Source: Chryseobacterium sp. S0630 (lineage in GTDB: Bacteria > Bacteroidota > Bacteroidia > Flavobacteriales > Weeksellaceae). From it: 64,000 nucleotides of DNA. This document shows positions 60,211-64,000 of this stretch, piece by piece (position 1 is the stretch's first letter; each line of letters starts with the position of its first letter). The stretch covers positions 1 to 64,000 of the forward strand of contig NZ_JAMZGF010000007.1 of the NCBI RefSeq assembly GCF_024158915.1, read 5' to 3'. Under the pieces are notes generated by a model. The model did not search any database. It saw only the letters and a list, made by a program, of their open reading frames with translations, and was not told the origin of the DNA. Both the position numbers and the translations under genes were made by a program.

Positions 60211-62358
60211 TTATTCTTTATTTTTTACCAATACCCATCCTGAATATTTGGTTTCGGTATTGTCTTTATTGTTTTCGTTCCATGAGATCGTGTACCAGTA
60301 AGTTCCGGTTAGGATTTTCTTACCAAAGGCTGTTCCGTCCCAAGTGAAGTTATTCATTTTGTTAGCTTCATGAAGCTTGTTTCCATATCTGTCATATACA
60401 ATGAAGATAAGGTTTTTCTTGTAAGCTAATGCTGAGTAATCAATAACATCATTTACGTTATCTCCATTCGGAGTAATCGCGTTGATAAGGTTAGGAACAG
60501 TAACGGTTACCTGAATAGGAGTACAGTTGTAAGTATCTTTTACATATATCGTATTCTCTCCTCTAGGAAGTCCTGTGAATACGTTAGAATCCTGCCAGTT
60601 AACACCGTCAATAGAATATTTGTAAGGAGGAACTCCTCCTGAAGCAGTTACTGTGATGTTGTTGTTGGTAATTTCGATTCCTGAAACCACTGGTTGAAGG
60701 CTTGGGTGTACGCGTACTTCCTGAAGTGTGAAACATTTTCCGGTCTGAAGTTTTACCCAATAAACCCCAACTCCTACGTTGTTGATAGATTGTGTAGTTT
60801 CACCCGTGCTCCATTCGTAGCTTACAAATCCAGGTCCTGCATCCAAAGAGGTTTTGGCTTCAGCACAAATTGTTTTATCTTTTAATACTGCTGATTTTAC
60901 CGGAGGTAATACAATCAGTTCTATTTTAGCAATTGAATAACACTGTTTGTCATTATCTACTCTTGCATATACTGTTTTGCTTTCTGAAAGATAGTTTAAT
61001 GCTGCTATAATAGGGTTTGTCTGTGCTTTAGCATCAGCTATAGTTGTGTAATATTTAATAATCGTTCCGGTAGGTGTTGGAACAGCTACTCCGATATCTG
61101 CTTTAGAAAGATCAAATGTAGAGCGGGTAACATCATTATCAATATAACAGTTTTGAAGTACAGCATCTTTCAGTACCACCGTTGGATAGAATAATAGTCT
61201 GATCGTCGTGGTTGCAATACAACCAAAATTAGAAACTACTTTTACATATACAGTTGATTCAGCAGAAACGTAGTTGGTAGGATCTGTAATTTCATTAATT
61301 TCAGCATTCATATCTGCGACCGTAGCATAATATTTAATGGTTGCTCCGGTGCCTCCAAATACATTGGCTGTTGTTAAATTATATTTTGCAGTACCAGCTC
61401 CATTATTATTACAAGAGTATAATGTGGCTGTATTGGCTGAGATTCCTACATTCACAAACTTGAACTTCCCTGTTATGAAACATCCGTTGATAGGGTTGTC
61501 CGGATTGCTTGGGTCTTGGTATACAACTCTGTAATAATATGTTGTTGTTCCGTCTACAGTGGCTACCGTAAGTGGATTCTGTCCTGTAAGGGCATCGTTG
61601 GTTGTTTTATGATAAGTAACTTTGAAATTCGGGCTGTTACCATTAATAATAGCCGCAGATAGCGTTGTAAAATCAAACTGGGTAGGCAACGCACAAACCA
61701 TCACCTGATTAGGATCAGTAGGAGTAGCTCCCGGAATACCTGGTGCAATAAATGGATTAGGAGAAAGAATAGGATCATTAAATGCAGAACTTAAACTTGC
61801 CGTTCCTGACCATTCTAAAGAGAAACCATTAACGGATCTACTGAAGTTGTCAATCACCAAATAATAGGTTTGGCCTACCAATACATCCATATAAGGGCTC
61901 CATTTTCCATTGTTCATACTGGATGTTACACCCGGAGGATTGGTAGGGAATACTGCAGGTGGAGCGAGAGTCAGATCAAGACCTGTATCTCCTGAAGTAC
62001 CACTATAGTTACATCTTATGGGCTGTATGAAGACGTGATCTGCATTTTGTAATGAAGCACAACCGTTTGCTGTTGGTCCGTAAACTGCAAAATCATAATC
62101 ATCATCCTGATCGTTAGGTTTTATTTTAAATGCCAGCGTTCCTGGTGTGGATACTGTGAAAGTGTACCAAACTGTATATCTTTCATTGGTGCTGAGGCAT
62201 CCTCCGTTTTGGTTAAGAATTTCTATAATATTCCCCGGGCCTGAAGGGGTGTATGAGATGTCAGAATTACCACAGATGGGAATTGCTGTGACACAGTCTG
62301 ACTGTGAATAGGCCATTTGCGCTATCAATAAAATAAAAAGAAGTAATATTTTTTTCAT
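60211..62358 (-). CDS. T9SS type B sorted surface protein (protein C)
   Basis: 715 residues. Signal peptide (to about MAYSQ). The N-terminal domain (about 20-195) is a PPC-like beta domain (NERYTVWYTFTVSTPGTLAFKI, DYDFAVYGP, TYYLVIDNFSRSVNGFSLEW). A domain with PGIPGATPTDPNQVMVC follows, then CNNNGAGTAKYNL, NCYIDNDVTRSTFDL, ICAEAKTSLDAGPGFVSYEW and GVPPYKYSIDGVNWQDS modules, and the T9SS type B sorting domain (NAITPNGDNVNDVIDY ... SGWVLVKNKE). It is probably surface-attached; the ligand is unknown. The N-terminal half pairs with protein D, the C-terminal third with protein B. Confidence 0.9.
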   Translation of the reverse strand: MKKILLLFILLIAQMAYSQSDCVTAIPICGNSDISYTPSGPGNIIEILNQNGGCLSTNERYTVWYTFTVSTPGTLAFKIKPNDQDDDYDFAVYGPTANGCASLQNADHVFIQPIRCNYSGTSGDTGLDLTLAPPAVFPTNPPGVTSSMNNGKWSPYMDVLVGQTYYLVIDNFSRSVNGFSLEWSGTASLSSAFNDPILSPNPFIAPGIPGATPTDPNQVMVCALPTQFDFTTLSAAIINGNSPNFKVTYHKTTNDALTGQNPLTVATVDGTTTYYYRVVYQDPSNPDNPINGCFITGKFKFVNVGISANTATLYSCNNNGAGTAKYNLTTANVFGGTGATIKYYATVADMNAEINEITDPTNYVSAESTVYVKVVSNFGCIATTTIRLLFYPTVVLKDAVLQNCYIDNDVTRSTFDLSKADIGVAVPTPTGTIIKYYTTIADAKAQTNPIIAALNYLSESKTVYARVDNDKQCYSIAKIELIVLPPVKSAVLKDKTICAEAKTSLDAGPGFVSYEWSTGETTQSINNVGVGVYWVKLQTGKCFTLQEVRVHPSLQPVVSGIEITNNNITVTASGGVPPYKYSIDGVNWQDSNVFTGLPRGENTIYVKDTYNCTPIQVTVTVPNLINAITPNGDNVNDVIDYSALAYKKNLIFIVYDRYGNKLHEANKMNNFTWDGTAFGKKILTGTYWYTISWNENNKDNTETKYSGWVLVKNKE

Positions 62359-62421
62359 TGTTAAAACTTTTTTTGTTAAACAAACTTGAAATCAATAAAT
62401 TTTTATCATTATTTGTAAAAG

Positions 62422-62445
62422 AAAAAGCCGCCAAAGCGGCTTTTT
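62422..62445 (-). terminator. Terminator of T9SS protein D
   Basis: AAAAAGCCGC (62422-62431) and GCGGCTTTTT (62436-62445) with a 4-base loop. A and T runs on both sides make it usable in either direction; it lies 14 bp past the gene D stop. Confidence 0.92.
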
Positions 62446-62459
62446 ATATTGTGGTGTTT

Positions 62460-64000
62460 TTATTCTCTGTTTTTTACAACAATCCAACCTGAAAACTTGA
62501 AAGGAGTGTTCTTCTTGTCGTTCTCATTCCATGTTACAGAATACCAGTAGGTACCTGTTGGAATGTTCTTGCCACCAATTCTACCATCCCATTTGTAACC
62601 ATTGGATTTGTCTCCCTGATGGATTTTTGTTCCATATCTGTCAAAGATACTCAAAATAAGATTCTGTTTATCAGCCATAGCAGAATAATCCACTACATCA
62701 TTCACACCATCTCCGTTTGGAGTAATCATATTGATAAGGTTAGGAACCACTACTGCAACTTCAATTGGTTCGCAGTCATAAGCATCTTTTACATATACTT
62801 TGTAAGTTCCTCTTGCTACATTGGAGAATACATTAGAAGGCTGCCATAGAATCTTATCCATAGAATACTGATAATCCGGTGTTCCTCCAATAACGTTGAT
62901 TGTCAAAGTAGTATTGTTAATATCAATATTTGTTACAACTGGTTGCTCAGAAGGATAAACGGTTACCTTTTGAGTGGCAACGCATTCACCTGTTTTTAAT
63001 TTTACCCAGTAAACGCCTACTCCTACGTCTTTGATAGACTGTGTTGTCGCTCCTGTACTCCATTCATAGCTTTTGAATCCAGGTCCTGCATCTAAAGTGG
63101 TAGTGTCTTCTATACAGATAATTTTATCTTTCAATACACTAGATGTTACTGGAGCAATTACTGTTAAACCAATTTTTACCACTACATAACATCCTCTGGT
63201 GTCAGATACTCTTACGTATACTAAGCCGCTTGGTGCAATATAATTAGCATTTAAAATTTGGTTGGTTTCATCTATTGCATCTGTCAATGAAGGGAAATAT
63301 TTTTTCGTGATCCCTGCCTGTGGTGTAATTACAGCAGCGTTATCTAAGTTGAATAATGCTGTAGAAGGATTGGCTTCAATAAAGCATGATCTTAATTCTG
63401 CATCTTTTGCAATGATTTGCGGATAGAACTTAAGGGTGATTTCTGCAATATCACTACATCCAAATACAGAAGTTACTTTTACATATATTTTACCTTCAGC
63501 AGAAACAAACTGATAGATATTGGTGATCTCATTGATTGAGTTGTTCAGATCATATAACGTGTAATAATATTTTTTAGTTGCCGTTGGATCAGCAAAAACT
63601 GCTGCAGTGGTAAGATCATACATTGCCGTACCTGCATTGTTATTATTACAACTTGTCAGCGTTACATCGGTAGCGGTGATCGTTCCATCTTTAAATTTAA
63701 ATTTACCAGTCTGTCTACATTTATTAATAGGGCTGTTGGGGTTAGTCGGGTCAGTATAGTTGATACTGTAGAAATAAACACCAACAGGGGTAACTGTTTG
63801 AGGGCCAACAAGAGGGTTGTTACCTGTTAAAGCATCGTTCTGACTTGTGTGGTAGCTAATGTTGAAGTTAGGGTTACCATTAAGAATACCTGCGGATAAT
63901 GATGCGAAATCAAAAGTCGCCGGATTTGAACAGATTACTACTTCTCTTGGGTCAGCAGGATTAGCTCCTGGAATTCCCGGTGGGATAAATGGGTGAGGTT
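62460..64000 (-). CDS. T9SS type B sorted surface protein, 5' part beyond the window (protein D)
   Basis: The frame stays open from the stop at 62460 to the right edge, at least 513 codons. A Met at 63623 is internal, because the upstream translation continues the family pattern (PGIPGANPADPREVVIC, FDFASLSAGILNGNPNFNISYH, NKCRQTGKFKFKDGTITATDVTLTSCNNNNAGTAMYDL) and matches protein C there. Visible modules: CNNNNAGTAMYDL, SCFIEANPSTALFNL, ICIEDTTTLDAGPGFKSYEW, GTPDYQYSMDKILWQPS and the T9SS type B sorting domain (NMITPNGDGVNDVVDY ... SGWIVVKNRE). The sorting domain is closest to protein A. Confidence 0.9.
   Translation of the reverse strand, partial: PHPFIPPGIPGANPADPREVVICSNPATFDFASLSAGILNGNPNFNISYHTSQNDALTGNNPLVGPQTVTPVGVYFYSINYTDPTNPNSPINKCRQTGKFKFKDGTITATDVTLTSCNNNNAGTAMYDLTTAAVFADPTATKKYYYTLYDLNNSINEITNIYQFVSAEGKIYVKVTSVFGCSDIAEITLKFYPQIIAKDAELRSCFIEANPSTALFNLDNAAVITPQAGITKKYFPSLTDAIDETNQILNANYIAPSGLVYVRVSDTRGCYVVVKIGLTVIAPVTSSVLKDKIICIEDTTTLDAGPGFKSYEWSTGATTQSIKDVGVGVYWVKLKTGECVATQKVTVYPSEQPVVTNIDINNTTLTINVIGGTPDYQYSMDKILWQPSNVFSNVARGTYKVYVKDAYDCEPIEVAVVVPNLINMITPNGDGVNDVVDYSAMADKQNLILSIFDRYGTKIHQGDKSNGYKWDGRIGGKNIPTGTYWYSVTWNENDKKNTPFKFSGWIVVKNRE

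Noticed and set aside
62460..63623. Complete 387-codon gene starting at the Met at 63623
   Set aside because: The frame continues upstream to the window edge with sequence homologous to protein C, so that Met is internal and the gene is truncated by the window.

Overview
The window looks like chromosomal DNA of a Flavobacteriia member of the Bacteroidota, most likely Chryseobacterium or a close Weeksellaceae relative. The grounds are an AT-rich sequence, TAnnTTTG-type -7 promoter boxes with almost no Shine-Dalgarno sequences, type IX secretion (T9SS) type B sorting domains, TonB-dependent receptors, exosortase XrtF with its partner protein, a Rho factor with a long disordered insert, and many flavobacterial DUF families. 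I see no rRNA, tRNA, CRISPR array, phage or intact insertion sequence.

Layout. 0.3-4.1 kb is a metal-themed operon: a His/Cys-repeat lipoprotein, a Cys-rich exported peptide and a TonB receptor carrying two HMA domains. 4.2-6.6 kb is an OmpR-type two-component system. 6.8-10.2 kb holds an SRPBCC protein, a small hypothetical gene, a four-helix-bundle cassette and an S9 oligopeptidase. 10.4-20.9 kb is housekeeping: hemD-DUF4271, a polyprenol-sugar glycosyltransferase, DUF4296, tgt, an LptF/G-type permease, birA, then rsfS-ftsH and LUD-cdsA-psd (phosphatidylethanolamine synthesis). 21.0-25.3 kb is an accessory regulatory island: a membrane-bound HTH protein, two small transposase-like HTH proteins and a secreted surface protein. 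Each of its three promoters carries the same palindrome at nearly the same distance from the -7 box. 25.3-32.5 kb has an ABC exporter, an M28 peptidase, DUF4293, rho, sod and a DUF6146 lipoprotein. 32.5-38.3 kb is a secreted nuclease/phosphatase divergent from a TonB receptor plus DUF5689 lipoprotein pair. 38.4-43.2 kb has a PixA-like protein, a DUF6702 protein, a LOG protein and a putative amino-sugar recycling operon (AmgK-like kinase, RapZ C-domain protein, MurU-like nucleotidyltransferase) interrupted by a GxxExxY nuclease cassette. 43.4-47.0 kb has XrtF and its partner, a CDF metal exporter, asd and a membrane protein. 47.1-53.0 kb has a TonB receptor, nadB-nadC and a nitroreductase. 53.1-64.0 kb has four paralogous T9SS type B surface proteins, the last cut by the window edge, with rnhA and dnaB between them.

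Most notable: (1) the three-promoter palindrome regulon at 21-23.4 kb; (2) two small cassettes (four-helix bundle, GxxExxY), each bounded by perfect 14-bp inverted repeats, with one arm on the stop codon of the upstream operon gene and the other just ahead of the next gene's start, plus two gene-less copies of the same arrangement; (3) crossed relationships among the four T9SS proteins, pointing to module exchange; (4) the HMA-TonB receptor metal operon; (5) the AmgK/RapZ/MurU gene set. Family names come from reading the protein sequences; no database search was run.
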